From an uncultured Tidjanibacter sp. (GTDB lineage: Bacteria; Bacteroidota; Bacteroidia; Bacteroidales; Rikenellaceae), in the NCBI GenBank assembly GCA_947852905.1, contig CANTVF010000003.1, positions 248,001 to 312,000 of the forward strand: a stretch of DNA of 64,000 nucleotides, read 5' to 3'. The position numbers were made by a program, and so were the translations under genes. Shown here piece after piece: positions 1 through 9,654 of this stretch (the first letter of the stretch is position 1; each line of letters begins with the position of its first letter). The notes beneath the pieces were generated by a model, which worked only from the letters and a program-made list of their open reading frames with translations, was not told the origin of the DNA and made no database searches.

Positions 1-288
1 CGTTTTCTCATCTTCGTACCATGTGTTATGAGGTTTGTCCTGCTTGGTCGATAAAGCCCCGAATATGTGTCGGACAGTTGATTATTGCGGATTTTTAAAC
101 CGTTTGAATGTACTTTATGTTAATAGGCCGATTTATTTTCATTACTTTTATGTACGCTCCAGTCCGATGACGGAATTGCCGTGTTTCCGCAGTGTGTGTA
201 TTTACAGGCAAGTATGCCGGTATGAAGTCCGCTGTCTGGAAATAGGTCTGGAATGATCGATTTTGTTTAACATAAAACTGTTTTTATC

Positions 289-1686
289 ATGCGCAGATTA
301 GTTTGTTTGTTGTTGTTCGTCGCCTTGGCGGGAACGTGCCAAGCCCAGTGGGCTGCAAAGGTGGATCCGCGTTTCGAACTTACGAGTATCGTGTTCCGGC
401 TTGTAGGGGCACAGGAGTATTCCCAATGCGGTATTCCGTCGTATGCTGCCGATATAGACGAATATTTCGCCGATTATGCCGAACATCCGGTCGTTAGTTT
501 CGCCCGTCAGATACGGGCGACCCACGGCATAGGTTATAATGCCGTATCGGGTACGGCCGACTGGCTCGTAATAGAGGACGGACATGTCAAGCTCAGTCCG
601 GAATACGTGTTCAAGGAGGCAGCGAAAGCCGATTCGCGATGGACGCCTTCGCTGCTGAGACGTTACGTCAAACTGCTCGACGACTTTTACCGCGAGACCG
701 ATTTCCAGAAGTTTTATGACAACCATGCCGAACTGTACCGTTATGCCGAGAGTCAGCTCGACAATCTTATGGCCGAGGTCGATCCCGAGTGGTTCGTGTC
801 GTTTTACGGCAAGGAGTTCGGCGATCCGGACATATTCATAGGAATGTGCAACGGCCCCAGCAACTATGCACTCGTTTCCGGTTCGCGAAAGTCGGGTTAT
901 GGAATAGTGGTCGGCTGTAACAGCGACAATAACGGTCGCCCCGCATACAATCCTTTGTTCCTTACAATCATACTGCATGAGTTGGGACATAACTTTTCCA
1001 ATCCCCTGTCGGAGCAATACTGGCCGGAAATGGAGGCTGCGGCGGATATCATCTATCCCCATGTAGCCGAAATCATGGCCATGCAGGCGTACGCCGATGC
1101 GCGTATCGTTACAGGGGAGTGGTTCAACAATCTTTGCGTAGCCATGTGTTACAGGGAGATGGGGTCTCCTTACTACGATTATGTGGTCAACGGTTATCAG
1201 GCATCCGGGTACGTCTGGATGAGACGTGCCGTAGAGTTTATGGACGAATTTTATGCGGATAGGGAACGTTATCCCCACATAAGCGATTTCATGCCGCGGA
1301 TAGTGGAGTTTTACGACAGTGTCGCGGCCGATTACGATGAGATAGAAAGGGAGTATAACGAGCAACTGCCCGCTATAGCTGAGATTACGCCTGCGGCAGG
1401 AAGTACCGTGTCCGCAGACGCTCTTCCTTCGGAACTCGTAGTGCGTTTCTCCAAACCTATGTCGGGCGGATACGGTGCAAATTGGGTGGACGACCCTCAA
1501 GTGATTGCGATACCTCTGGACGGCGGTTGTTACTGGCGCGACGAATGTACTCTGGTATATCCGCTGAAAACAGATCAGCTCGAAAGCGGCAAGACATACG
1601 GTCTGATGTTGCTCGGCTGGGCTTTCGTGTCGGCCGACGGGTATGCTTTGCCCGGTTACCACGACGTGACCTTTACGGTGGAATAA
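289..1686 (+). CDS. Exported DUF4932-like putative zinc metallopeptidase
   Basis: This 465-residue protein starts with a clear signal peptide of about 19 residues ending in CQA, so it should leave the cytoplasm. An HELGH motif at residues 230-234 matches the HExxH zinc site of metallopeptidases. The surrounding protein resembles DUF4932 proteins of Bacteroidota, which are annotated as putative peptidases; no substrate is known. Residues from about 360 to the end look like an Ig-type Big_5 domain (a PAAGSTVSADALPSELVVRF-like start). There is no T9SS tail or lipobox, so it is probably periplasmic or secreted. The next gene, a subtilisin, has the same orientation but its own leader. The zinc site is visible; the peptidase activity is inferred. 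Confidence 0.8.
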   Translation: MRRLVCLLLFVALAGTCQAQWAAKVDPRFELTSIVFRLVGAQEYSQCGIPSYAADIDEYFADYAEHPVVSFARQIRATHGIGYNAVSGTADWLVIEDGHVKLSPEYVFKEAAKADSRWTPSLLRRYVKLLDDFYRETDFQKFYDNHAELYRYAESQLDNLMAEVDPEWFVSFYGKEFGDPDIFIGMCNGPSNYALVSGSRKSGYGIVVGCNSDNNGRPAYNPLFLTIILHELGHNFSNPLSEQYWPEMEAAADIIYPHVAEIMAMQAYADARIVTGEWFNNLCVAMCYREMGSPYYDYVVNGYQASGYVWMRRAVEFMDEFYADRERYPHISDFMPRIVEFYDSVAADYDEIEREYNEQLPAIAEITPAAGSTVSADALPSELVVRFSKPMSGGYGANWVDDPQVIAIPLDGGCYWRDECTLVYPLKTDQLESGKTYGLMLLGWAFVSADGYALPGYHDVTFTVE

Positions 1687-1718
1687 CGCGACCGTTCGAC
1701 CGAATTTTTAGGTTATCG

Positions 1719-1756
1719 GGGGGAGTATGGCAACAATTTGTTGCCGTATTCCCTCC
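1719..1756 (+). terminator. Hairpin after the DUF4932 gene
   Basis: Inverted repeat 33 bp after the stop codon: GGGAGTATGGCAAC and GTTGCCGTATTCCC, with two G-U wobbles and a short AT loop. There is only a weak T-rich tail. It probably terminates the peptidase transcript. Confidence 0.5.
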
Positions 1757-2053
1757 GTTGATTATTGTAGACGGAAACCTGCGGTGGCATGTCGTCCGGG
1801 ACGATCGGTATGGTAAAATGCCTGTACAGTATTGTATGGTATACCGCTGGATTTGTCGTAAAATATGCGGGTGATGTCGGATTAAAAATTACTGACGGTA
1901 GCTATAAACGAAAAAACTGTATAACTTTATGGTCGTTTGCCGGTAAATGAAAATTCCGACAAAAAAAACGACGGCACTTCCGTATATCCGGAAGAGGTCG
2001 GTTCAGACCATGTCGGCTGTTGCGTAATGCTTAATACGAAACATTTAATGTAT
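1757..2053. other. Intergenic region, no gene
   Basis: Leader region before the subtilisin gene. The reading frame is open upstream of the chosen start, but that extension lacks a signal peptide and looks non-coding. I see no convincing promoter, RNA or repeat. Confidence 0.5.
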
Positions 2054-4813
2054 ATGAGAAAAACCAAATTGATTTTACCTGTTCTGGCGGCTCTTGCCGC
2101 AGGGGCGTGTACCAGAGAGCCTGTCGTGGAGCCTGTCCCGCAAACCGGAATAACTCAGCGACCGACGCAGGAGGACGCAGGCTATGTGAACGGTTGGATA
2201 CGAATAAAACTGGCCGAGGATATGCATGCGCTCAATACGGGCGAGTTCACCCGCGGCGGTTTCGATTCCGGTGACGAATATCTCGACGAGGTGGCCGAAA
2301 GACTGGGTGCTACCGAAATACGCAGGGTTTTCGCCGAGGGCGGCAAATTCGCCGAACGTCGACGTAAGTTCGGACTTCACCTTTGGTACGATATAAGGAT
2401 AGACGATGCCGTTTCCGTGACGAGGGCGGGGCAGGATATCGCCGATGTGCCGGGAATCAGCCATGTACAACCCGTATATAAAATAAAATGGGCCGATGAT
2501 CCGACCGTCATGCCTGCGGAATACGTGTATGCTCCCATGCGTACTTCGTTTGCCGCAGGAGCGGCGCCGGTTAACGATCCGGACATAGACAAACAGTGGC
2601 ATTACCACAACGACGGCTCGGTGAGAGGTTCCGTGAAAGGGGCCGATATAAACCTGTTCGAGGCGTGGGAGAAATTCAATGCCGGCGATCCTGACGTTAT
2701 TGTCGCCGTGCTCGATCAGGGCGTGGAATACACTCATCCGGATCTGCAGGCCAATATGTGGATCAACGAGGCCGAACTCAACGGGCAGCCGGGTGTGGAC
2801 GATGACAATAACGGATATATAGACGATATTTACGGACTCAACTCGGACGACAAAAGCGGGGATATCGTTTTCGGAGACCACGGCACGCATATCGCCGGTA
2901 CCATAGCCGCGGTGAATAACAATGGAGTGGGTGTTGCCGGTATTGCCGGAGGTACCGGAAACGGAGACGGTTGTCGTGTGATGACGGTACTGATAACTCC
3001 CGGCAGCGAATGGACCAACTATGCCGACGCTTTCGCCTATGCTGCCGATAACGGTGCGGTGATAACCTCCAACAGCTGGTGTCTCGGCATGGAGCGGGAC
3101 GGTATGCCGCAGGATTTGTCGGAAGCGATAGATTATTTCATAGCCAATGCCGGACTCGACGAGAATGGCGTACAGACTGGACCTATGAAAGGAGGTATCT
3201 GTATGTTCGCCGGAGGTAACTATAACAATTCCGGTCCTCAGTACGTGGGTAATCTGCAATATCCGGCTGCCGATCCCCGTGTGATAGGGGTGACGTCGAT
3301 GGGGCCGTCATACAAGAAGGCAGGATATTCGCAGTACGGCCCGCAGGCCGATATAATGGCTCCCGGCGGGGATTCGGAGAATTACGGTAATGCCGGCGGA
3401 GTGTACAGTACTATGACCGGCGGCGGTTACGGATATCTGTCGGGGACTTCCATGGCGACGCCACATGTATCGGGTGTTGCGGCGCTTATGATAGCCCAGT
3501 ACGGAGGCGACGGGTTTACGGTAGACGAATTGAAAAAGATACTCCTCAGCAGTTACCGCAATGTGGGCGAATATCAGGAGGCGAGTTACAAGAACGGTCT
3601 CGGAGCCGGATTGCTCGACGCGTCGCTTATGGACAATTATTTCAAGAATCCCGGTACGGCACCCGATGCCTTGACTGATCCGAAAGTGGAGGGTATTGCC
3701 GACGGGCTCGTATTCTCGTGCAAGGTACCTGCCGACGCTAACGGCGATCCTGCGACGTGGATATACATAAGTTATGCACCTGAAGGCAGCACTGATGCAG
3801 CGGACCGCATCGAACGGCGCATGTCGTTCAATATGGGAGTGGGGAGTGCGTTTTCGTATACGGCGACATTGCAGGGAGATACTGCCTATGACGTGGAGAT
3901 GACGGCGGAGGACAGATACGGAAACCGTTCGAAAACCTATTCCGCTACGACCAAAACTCTCCCGCATATAAATCGGCCGCCGTATATCGTTACCAAGTTC
4001 TTGGATTTCTCCATACAGCAGGTGAGCGAAGAACGTACGCGCAGGTTCGATCTGTCGCAGTATGTCGGCGATCCTGACGTGGGAGAGTTCGGCGACAAAT
4101 TGTCATATAAGTTGGAATCGAACAGCGATGATAGTGTCGTGGCCGTAACGATAGACGGTGCGGAGGCTACTTTCGAGCCTTTGAATATAGGTGCTTCTGC
4201 CGTGAAGATCCGAGTGTCCGATATGGCCGGAGAATACGTCGATCTGGACGTTAACGTTTCCGTACTCCATAAGCCTCTGCCTAACATTACCATAGATAAG
4301 GCCGGAATGGAAAACACGGTATCCGTTCCTCTTGCCGAGTATTTCTATGATCCCGGCATTGAAGAGTATAGCTACGAGGCCGTAAGTTCCGACAGGTCGA
4401 AGGTTGCCGTCAATTTCAGCGACAATGTTATGAATATAGTGCCTCTCGATGAAGGGTCGGTAGTCATCGAATTGTCGTGTCAGCCCGGGGCCGGGAACGT
4501 TATTCGGTCTCAGTTCAACGTGGAGGTGCTTGCCGGAGCCGATTCTGGCGGCGGAACAGTTCCCGGCGATACGGATATGGCGTTGTATCCCAATCCTGTC
4601 GTGGACGATTTGAATGTACTTTTGACCGGTAAATCGGGAAATATCTCCGTAGAGGTTTACGATTCTGCAGCGCGCAGGGTGCTCGTCGGCGAGGCGACCC
4701 TCGATGCCGACGGAAACGGCGTCATGAAAGTCTCTTCGTTGGGTGCCGGTCTTTATTCCGTAGTGGTGAAACACGGCGGCGACAGATATAACGGAACTTT
4801 CGTAAAACGTTGA
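2054..4813 (+). CDS. S8 subtilisin-family peptidase, lipobox and T9SS C-terminal domain
   Basis: A secreted serine endopeptidase of 919 residues. I start it at the ATG at 2054, because this opens directly into a signal sequence with a lipobox-like AAGAC ending at Cys19; the frame continues open upstream to 1937 without a plausible N-terminus. After a prodomain of about 150 residues comes the subtilase domain, with Asp221 (AVLDQGVEYTHPDL), His276 (DHGTHIAGT) and Ser466 (GTSMATPHVSG). Fibronectin or Ig-like beta domains follow. The last 75 residues are a type A T9SS sorting domain (ALYPNPVVDDLNV to the C-terminus). A lipobox together with a T9SS tail is unusual, because T9SS cargo normally uses signal peptidase I. 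Catalytic function is secure; anchoring is inferred. Confidence 0.92.
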   Translation: MRKTKLILPVLAALAAGACTREPVVEPVPQTGITQRPTQEDAGYVNGWIRIKLAEDMHALNTGEFTRGGFDSGDEYLDEVAERLGATEIRRVFAEGGKFAERRRKFGLHLWYDIRIDDAVSVTRAGQDIADVPGISHVQPVYKIKWADDPTVMPAEYVYAPMRTSFAAGAAPVNDPDIDKQWHYHNDGSVRGSVKGADINLFEAWEKFNAGDPDVIVAVLDQGVEYTHPDLQANMWINEAELNGQPGVDDDNNGYIDDIYGLNSDDKSGDIVFGDHGTHIAGTIAAVNNNGVGVAGIAGGTGNGDGCRVMTVLITPGSEWTNYADAFAYAADNGAVITSNSWCLGMERDGMPQDLSEAIDYFIANAGLDENGVQTGPMKGGICMFAGGNYNNSGPQYVGNLQYPAADPRVIGVTSMGPSYKKAGYSQYGPQADIMAPGGDSENYGNAGGVYSTMTGGGYGYLSGTSMATPHVSGVAALMIAQYGGDGFTVDELKKILLSSYRNVGEYQEASYKNGLGAGLLDASLMDNYFKNPGTAPDALTDPKVEGIADGLVFSCKVPADANGDPATWIYISYAPEGSTDAADRIERRMSFNMGVGSAFSYTATLQGDTAYDVEMTAEDRYGNRSKTYSATTKTLPHINRPPYIVTKFLDFSIQQVSEERTRRFDLSQYVGDPDVGEFGDKLSYKLESNSDDSVVAVTIDGAEATFEPLNIGASAVKIRVSDMAGEYVDLDVNVSVLHKPLPNITIDKAGMENTVSVPLAEYFYDPGIEEYSYEAVSSDRSKVAVNFSDNVMNIVPLDEGSVVIELSCQPGAGNVIRSQFNVEVLAGADSGGGTVPGDTDMALYPNPVVDDLNVLLTGKSGNISVEVYDSAARRVLVGEATLDADGNGVMKVSSLGAGLYSVVVKHGGDRYNGTFVKR

Positions 4814-4828
4814 TCTTTCAGTGCCTAT

Positions 4829-4875
4829 AAAACGGCAGCCCTGCATACAAGGAGGTATGCAGGGCTGCCGTTTTT
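4829..4875 (+). terminator. Rho-independent terminator after the subtilisin gene
   Basis: A near-perfect 18-20 bp stem (ACGGCAGCCCTGCATAC and its complement) with a 6-base loop and a T run, starting 16 bp after the stop codon. Confidence 0.88.
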
Positions 4876-5023
4876 CATATTGGTATTACCGGCGCGGGTT
4901 CGGGTATCGTTCCGCCGCAGGGCATGGACGGTATTGTCATGTTATTATAGCTGGTCGATCGATTATATAGGGCTGGCAATAGCTTTCTCGGCCTCGATAT
5001 TATGGAACGGGTAGTTATAGATT

Positions 5024-5064
5024 GAAAAGAGTGAATCGAATTTATCCGATTCACTCTTTCTTTT
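5024..5064 (-). terminator. Terminator facing ssb, probably bidirectional
   Basis: Stem AAAGAGTGAATCG paired with CGATTCACTCTTT, with T-rich sequence on both flanks, in the gap after the 3' end of ssb. The rest of 4876-5214 holds no gene or other structure that I can support. Confidence 0.75.
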
Positions 5065-5214
5065 GTTTGACATATGATTGTACCGTTATTGCGATACATG
5101 TTCGCAGCATGTCATGCCGACAATATTTTCCTGCCGCTGTCGGGCACGTAGTCTGTCGGGAAACGCTACCCGTCGTCCGGTTTACGTGCATTGCGCGTTT
5201 GCAGACGTACTTTG

Positions 5215-5730
5215 TCAGAACGGGAGATCGTCCGGATCGTCGTCGACATTCACTGGGGGAGCCGAAGGTTGTTGCGGAGCCTGATAACCGCCCTGCTGTC
5301 CGTAGCTGTTTCCCTGCTGTCCGTATCCTCCTGCCTGTTGTCCGTAACCTCCGGAGTTGCCGCCGTTCTGCGAGAGGGGTTGGCCTGCTGAATTATTGTC
5401 CTGACGCCGGCCGAGCATCTTGAGGTCGTCGGCGACTATCTCTATGGTATACCTTTTGGCGCCCTGCTGGTCCGTCCATTCGCGGCTTCGGAGACGTCCT
5501 TCGATATATATTTGAGAGCCTTTGCGTATGAAACGGTCGGCTACATCGGCCAGATTGCGCCAGAGGACTATATTGTGCCATTCGGTATGGTCGCGTGTCT
5601 CCTGACTGTCGCGGTTGTATATGCGTTCGGTGGTGGCCAGTCTTATGCGCGCCATCTTGACGCCGCTTTCGAGAGTCCTTATGTCCGGGTCGGCACCCAC
5701 GTTGCCGATCAGAATTACTTTGTTTACCAT
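5215..5730 (-). CDS. ssb: Single-stranded DNA-binding protein
   Basis: SSB binds single-stranded DNA as a tetramer in replication, recombination and repair. The chosen start, MVNKVILIGNVG, is the canonical SSB N-terminus; 12 extra in-frame codons upstream are not SSB-like. Residues 1-110 form the OB fold (ATTERIYNR, HNIVLWRNLADVADRF, IYIEGRLRSREW). A flexible Gly/Gln/Tyr-rich linker follows, with GGYGQQ-type repeats, and the protein ends in the acidic tip DDDPDDLPF that binds partner proteins. The length of 171 residues is normal. It lies 105 bp downstream of the purine nucleoside phosphorylase gene on the same strand. Confidence 0.97.
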   Translation of the reverse strand: MVNKVILIGNVGADPDIRTLESGVKMARIRLATTERIYNRDSQETRDHTEWHNIVLWRNLADVADRFIRKGSQIYIEGRLRSREWTDQQGAKRYTIEIVADDLKMLGRRQDNNSAGQPLSQNGGNSGGYGQQAGGYGQQGNSYGQQGGYQAPQQPSAPPVNVDDDPDDLPF

Positions 5731-5835
5731 AATGTTTATGCTTTGAGCTTTACGACAACCCGACATTGGCTGTCGGTGCTGTATTGCGTAATATTTTCGG
5801 ATAAATTCCGCTGCGGCATTTGTACCGCTCGTGTG

Positions 5836-6639
5836 TCAGAGCCGTTCCAGCATGCCTACGAACAGGCGCGTCATCTCCTTCTCGGCTTTTTTTCCCTGTG
5901 CCTGCACTTCTTCGTGCGATACGGAGTTGTCCGTCGCCAGATCGGTGATTATCGAAACGCCGAAACAGGGTATGCCCATGTGACGGGCGGCTATAATTTC
6001 GGGAGTTGTAGACATGCCGACAGTGTCGCCGCCTATGGCCCTGACGTAGCCGTATTCGTGCGGCGTTTCGAAAGTGGGACCCGTGAGGCTGACATAGCAA
6101 CCGTACTGAAGTTTTATCTTGTTCTCTTCGGCTATCTGTGTTGCGAGGCTTATAAGAGCAGGGTCGTATGCGTCCCTCATGTCCGGGAAACGCGGGCCGA
6201 GTTCGTCTATGTTGGGACCTATCAGCGGATTGGGGATCAGGTTTATGTGGTCGGTGATTACCATTAGGTCGCCGACCCTGAACGACGGATTTGTGCCTCC
6301 GCTGGCATTGGAGACGAACAGGCGGCTGATGCCGAGGAATTTCATCACCCGCACGGGAAATACCACCTGTTGCGGCGTATAGCCTTCGTAATAGTGGAAA
6401 CGTCCCTGCATGGCTACGATACGTTTGCCGCCGAGCATCCCGAATATGAGCCTGCCGGTATGCCCTTCTACGGTCGATATCGGGAAGTGCGGTATGGAAG
6501 CGTAGTCTATAGAATGAAGTATGTCTATGTGTTCTACCAGTCCGCCGAGTCCGGTGCCGAGTATTATGCCGGCTTCCGGTACGAAGCCGTCGATTTTCTC
6601 TTGTATGAAGGCTGTCGCCTCCTTGATCTGTTGTAGCAT
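5836..6639 (-). CDS. punA: Purine-nucleoside phosphorylase
   Basis: Cytosolic purine salvage enzyme that splits inosine or guanosine with phosphate into base and ribose-1-phosphate. The 267 residues match the trimeric PNP family: the phosphate-binding GTGLGG near residue 28, EGHTGR, the GRFHYYEGY segment, VSNASGG, the substrate-site TFETPHEY, and the ITDLATDN loop with the base-binding Asn. It begins 46 bp after lpxK and probably shares its transcript, an unrelated but tolerable pairing. The spacing to ssb suggests that gene may have its own promoter. Confidence 0.95.
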   Translation of the reverse strand: MLQQIKEATAFIQEKIDGFVPEAGIILGTGLGGLVEHIDILHSIDYASIPHFPISTVEGHTGRLIFGMLGGKRIVAMQGRFHYYEGYTPQQVVFPVRVMKFLGISRLFVSNASGGTNPSFRVGDLMVITDHINLIPNPLIGPNIDELGPRFPDMRDAYDPALISLATQIAEENKIKLQYGCYVSLTGPTFETPHEYGYVRAIGGDTVGMSTTPEIIAARHMGIPCFGVSIITDLATDNSVSHEEVQAQGKKAEKEMTRLFVGMLERL

Positions 6640-6685
6640 ATTTCGTTTGTTTTTGAATTTCGCCGTGTCTGTCGCCGTTTTTTTG

Positions 6686-7729
6686 TCAGTTGTCCGTCGA
6701 TGATATGTTGCGCATGAGTGTGGATACGAATACGTCTTCGTCCCGCTCCGGGAAATGGAGCTTTATGGGCATTTTGTAAAGCCTCCGTTGCAGTTCGGTC
6801 GGAATCTTTTTCCGGTTGGCGAGTTTTACGGCGTCTTTTTCGGTCGTTATTATTATCGTATCTTCGGGTAGCGCCGACAGTTGTTGTTCTATCTGTTGCA
6901 GATCACGTACCTTGTATGCGCGGTGGTCTCTGAACAGCCATTTGGCTTTTATGTCGAAACGTTCGCTGAGGGAGTTTTCGAGTGCAGCCGGGTTGCCTAT
7001 GGCTGCCATTATCGCCGCGTTGCGACCGGGTGTTACCGGATTTTCGGCCTCCGGGAACATGGGAATAAGTCCCGTTTGTTTCATGGAGGTGAAGAACAGT
7101 TTCTGGTACGGGAAAAGGTGGAGCGATTTCACTGCTATGCGCCTGTCTATCGGCGTCAGTCCCTCCGGTGTTTTGGTCACGAGGACTATATGAGCTCTGT
7201 GCAGCTGCGACGGCAGGTCTCGCAGATTTCCCCACGGCAACATGTGGTCGTCCCATATGGGACGGGTATAGTCTATCAGCACTATGTTGACTTTAGGCGT
7301 GACGCTTCGATGCTGGAAACCGTCGTCGAGCAGGATAAGGTTTATTTCCGGATGTTCTTCGCGGATTCGTTTTATTCCCTCCTCGCGGTTTTCGCATACC
7401 ACGACTACCGTATCGGGAAATTTGCGTTTTATCTGTTTGGGTTCGTCGCCTACGTCGAGAAACGACGAGCCTATGGTGACTTCCAGATAGCCTTTCGTCC
7501 TGCGGCCGTATCCGCGGGAGAGTACCGCCGGCTTGAAATTCTGCGTCAGGCGTTCTATGAGATATTCCACGGTGGGGGTTTTGCCTGTTCCGCCTACGGT
7601 TATGTTGCCTACGCACACCACCGGTATGTCGGCTTCGTAACGCTTGAATATGCCGATGTCATACAGCCAATGGCGTATCCGCAGCACGAATGCATAAAGG
7701 GCGGCAGGTATGGCACCGAGGAATTTCAT
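6686..7729 (-). CDS. lpxK: Tetraacyldisaccharide 4'-kinase (lipid A)
   Basis: LpxK phosphorylates the 4' position of the tetraacyl disaccharide 1-phosphate in lipid A synthesis, at the inner face of the inner membrane. The 347-residue protein has a membrane-associated N-terminus, a P-loop in GNITVGGTGKTPT near residues 42-54, the family segments LSRGYGRRTKGY and LLDDGFQHR, and the C-terminal IITTEKDAVKL. Length fits the family. A complete Bacteroidota promoter lies 37-68 bp upstream, so this is the first gene of a short operon with the purine nucleoside phosphorylase. Confidence 0.96.
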   Translation of the reverse strand: MKFLGAIPAALYAFVLRIRHWLYDIGIFKRYEADIPVVCVGNITVGGTGKTPTVEYLIERLTQNFKPAVLSRGYGRRTKGYLEVTIGSSFLDVGDEPKQIKRKFPDTVVVVCENREEGIKRIREEHPEINLILLDDGFQHRSVTPKVNIVLIDYTRPIWDDHMLPWGNLRDLPSQLHRAHIVLVTKTPEGLTPIDRRIAVKSLHLFPYQKLFFTSMKQTGLIPMFPEAENPVTPGRNAAIMAAIGNPAALENSLSERFDIKAKWLFRDHRAYKVRDLQQIEQQLSALPEDTIIITTEKDAVKLANRKKIPTELQRRLYKMPIKLHFPERDEDVFVSTLMRNISSTDN

Positions 7730-7765
7730 AGTGTCTGTAATTTATTAATATGTCGTGCGGATTTT

Positions 7766-7797
7766 CAAAGTTAGGATAAAAACCGCGGAAAAACAAA
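7766..7797 (-). promoter_or_regulatory. Promoter of lpxK
   Basis: On the minus strand: TTTG at 7794-7797, 20 bp, then TAACTTTG at 7766-7773. This matches the Bacteroidota housekeeping consensus TTTG-N19/20-TAnnTTTG and predicts a leader of about 30 nt. Confidence 0.72.
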
Positions 7798-8304
7798 GCA
7801 TCCGGTGGCGGCCTCACTCAAATAATCTCGTGCGTTAGGTTGCGGGAACGCGGATATGTAGCGAAAGTCGTTCGGGCAGCATCGTTTAACTCGTTAGCAT
7901 ACAACATGTCCGCCGGGCGATAAGGGGTGCGCGGTAAGGGGGTGTCGGAAATGTCTTTTGTGTTATGAGGTGGTCGGATGTTTCGGGCGGGGCGACTGTA
8001 TGTGTACCGTATTGCGGTTGAGGGGAATTTCTGGGAGATGTCGCCGCATCTTCTCTGAACGTTCGTTTTTTTTACCGGGCGTTCTCGAGGGTATCTGTGC
8101 ATAGCGTCGATCGGTAAAGGACGGTTGTTTTCGCATCGTTGCGGCGGGATGACATCATGGCGTGGAGATATGAAAACGACGGGTGTGTCATAACGGGCAA
8201 CCTGCTGCGTTTTTATCGTGAATCGGGCTAAGGCATTTACCTTTCGTAAACGCCTGTCGTCTTCACACTCATAGCCTTGCATATTACCCGTTCTCACATA
8301 CCTT
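7798..8304. other. Gene-free gap between lpxK and panD
   Basis: Over 500 bp with no convincing gene. One 159-codon minus frame exists, but its Arg/Thr/Pro-rich sequence lacks any domain, and codon use differs from the neighbours. No tRNA cloverleaf is visible. It could be a decayed gene or an unrecognised RNA. Confidence 0.5.
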
Positions 8305-8347
8305 AACTGGGTTGTGTCAAAACGCTAAGTTTTGACACAACCCAGTT
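8305..8347 (-). terminator. Perfect 19-bp hairpin downstream of panD
   Basis: AACTGGGTTGTGTCAAAAC and its exact complement surround a 5-base loop, 53 bp beyond the panD stop. No U tract follows on the panD strand, so it may protect the mRNA end or act as an atypical terminator. Confidence 0.55.
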
Positions 8348-8399
8348 GCGATTCGATTGCGCGTTCGGCGGACGGTATGCCGTGCCGGTGCGCAAGAGG

Positions 8400-8753
8400 T
8401 TATTTTACAAGCCTGTTCGTGGCCGTGTCAGGGAATATTACCCACGGACGGAACGTTTTGGCTTCTTCGAAGTCCATGCGCGCGTATGAGATGATTATGA
8501 CCGTGTCTCCGACAGCTACCTTGCGGGCTGCGGCTCCGTTGAGACATATGTCGCCACGGCCGCGTTCGCCTTTGATGACGTATGTTTCGAGGCGTTCGCC
8601 GTTGTTGACGTCCACGATCTGCACCTTCTCGCCTTCTATTATGTTGGCGGCTTCCAGTAGCGCCTCGTCTATGGTGATGCTGCCTACATAGTTGAGGTTG
8701 GCCTGCGTGACGGTCACCCTGTGTATTTTGGATTTCAGCACTTCGATGGTCAT
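8400..8753 (-). CDS. panD: Aspartate 1-decarboxylase precursor
   Basis: PanD makes beta-alanine from aspartate for pantothenate and CoA. It is a pyruvoyl enzyme that self-cleaves at Gly-Ser, visible here as NYVGSITID with the Ser near residue 25. The start [13 protein letters not shown] is the family N-terminus and gives 117 residues; 18 further in-frame codons upstream lie inside panC and are rejected. The start overlaps the panC stop by four bases (ATGA), so the two are translationally coupled and their products meet in the same step of the pathway. Confidence 0.96.
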   Translation of the reverse strand: MTIEVLKSKIHRVTVTQANLNYVGSITIDEALLEAANIIEGEKVQIVDVNNGERLETYVIKGERGRGDICLNGAAARKVAVGDTVIIISYARMDFEEAKTFRPWVIFPDTATNRLVK

Positions 8754-9586
8754 ACGAAACGGATGTTGTCTATTAAACGTATGTCGCCTGCCTGTACGGC
8801 GACGCAACCGCGGATATGTTTCCCCGTGTTCCAGTCCGAAACGTCGGCGAGCGTCTCCTCGTCCACCAGTTTGAAATATATGACTTTCAGCAACGGATCG
8901 GATTCTATATGCCTTATTACGGCAGCTTCGGTTTCGGCTATGCCCGTCTGTCCGGCCTTGTCGGCAGCGTCCTTAAGCGCCCTGTATATGCCGGGGGCTG
9001 CCTTGCGGAGCTCCGCCGACAGAAGCCTGTTGCGCGAACTGAGCGCCAGACCGTCCTCCTCGCGGACTATGGGGCATGGTGAAATCTCTATGTCGAGGGC
9101 GAGCTGTCTGAGCATCTCTCTGATGACGGCTATCTGTTGGAAATCCTTTTCACCGAAATAAGCCCGCTGGGGTTCCACTATCGAAAAAAGGCGGCTTACC
9201 ACTTGGGCTACTCCGTTGAAATGGCCGGGGCGCGTAGCTCCTTCCATAACCTTGTCTATAGTGCCGAAATCGAATACTCTCGTATCCGGCTCCGGATATA
9301 TTTCCTCTACCGTGGGCATGAATACCAAATCGGCTCCTGCCTTGCGGAGTACTTCTATGTCGGCTTCGGGCGTGCGCGGATAATTCCTGAGGTCGTTCTT
9401 GTCGTTGAATTGCGTCGGATTGACGAAAACGCTCACTACGACAGTGTCGTTTTCCGAGCGGGCTTTCCGTACCAATGAAACGTGTCCTTCGTGCAACGCC
9501 CCCATGGTGGGAACGAAACCTATCGAGGTGCCACGCAGCGCGGCAAGGCGCGTTCTAAGACCTTCTACGGTTGTAAACTGTTCCAT
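8750..9586 (-). CDS. panC: Pantothenate synthetase
   Basis: PanC condenses pantoate with beta-alanine using ATP, through pantoyl-adenylate, in the cytosol. The 278-residue product has the ATP-site [10 protein letters not shown] near residues 26-35, the pantoate-binding VFVNPTQF, the FGEKDFQQ segment and the LSSRNRLL loop. The ATG at 9586 is preferred to one ten codons upstream because the protein then starts just before the first family beta strand. It is directly coupled to panD, which supplies its beta-alanine, and has its own promoter about 70-100 bp upstream. Confidence 0.97.
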   Translation of the reverse strand: MEQFTTVEGLRTRLAALRGTSIGFVPTMGALHEGHVSLVRKARSENDTVVVSVFVNPTQFNDKNDLRNYPRTPEADIEVLRKAGADLVFMPTVEEIYPEPDTRVFDFGTIDKVMEGATRPGHFNGVAQVVSRLFSIVEPQRAYFGEKDFQQIAVIREMLRQLALDIEISPCPIVREEDGLALSSRNRLLSAELRKAAPGIYRALKDAADKAGQTGIAETEAAVIRHIESDPLLKVIYFKLVDEETLADVSDWNTGKHIRGCVAVQAGDIRLIDNIRFV

Positions 9587-9654
9587 TGTAATTTTAAATG
9601 TATGTGGCGACCGCACGTTACGGACGCCGTGCCGTTTCGCTGTCGGTCAGGCGG

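Noticed and set aside
1-11. Possible minus-strand start codon (ATG AGA AAA) at the left edge
   Set aside because: Only three codons are visible, too little to call a gene.
35-256. 73-codon frame at the left edge
   Set aside because: Cys/Tyr/Arg-rich with no homology pattern; probably intergenic.
7818-8297. 159-codon minus frame between lpxK and panD
   Set aside because: Biased Arg/Thr/Pro composition, no domain, no promoter or start context, codon use unlike the neighbours.
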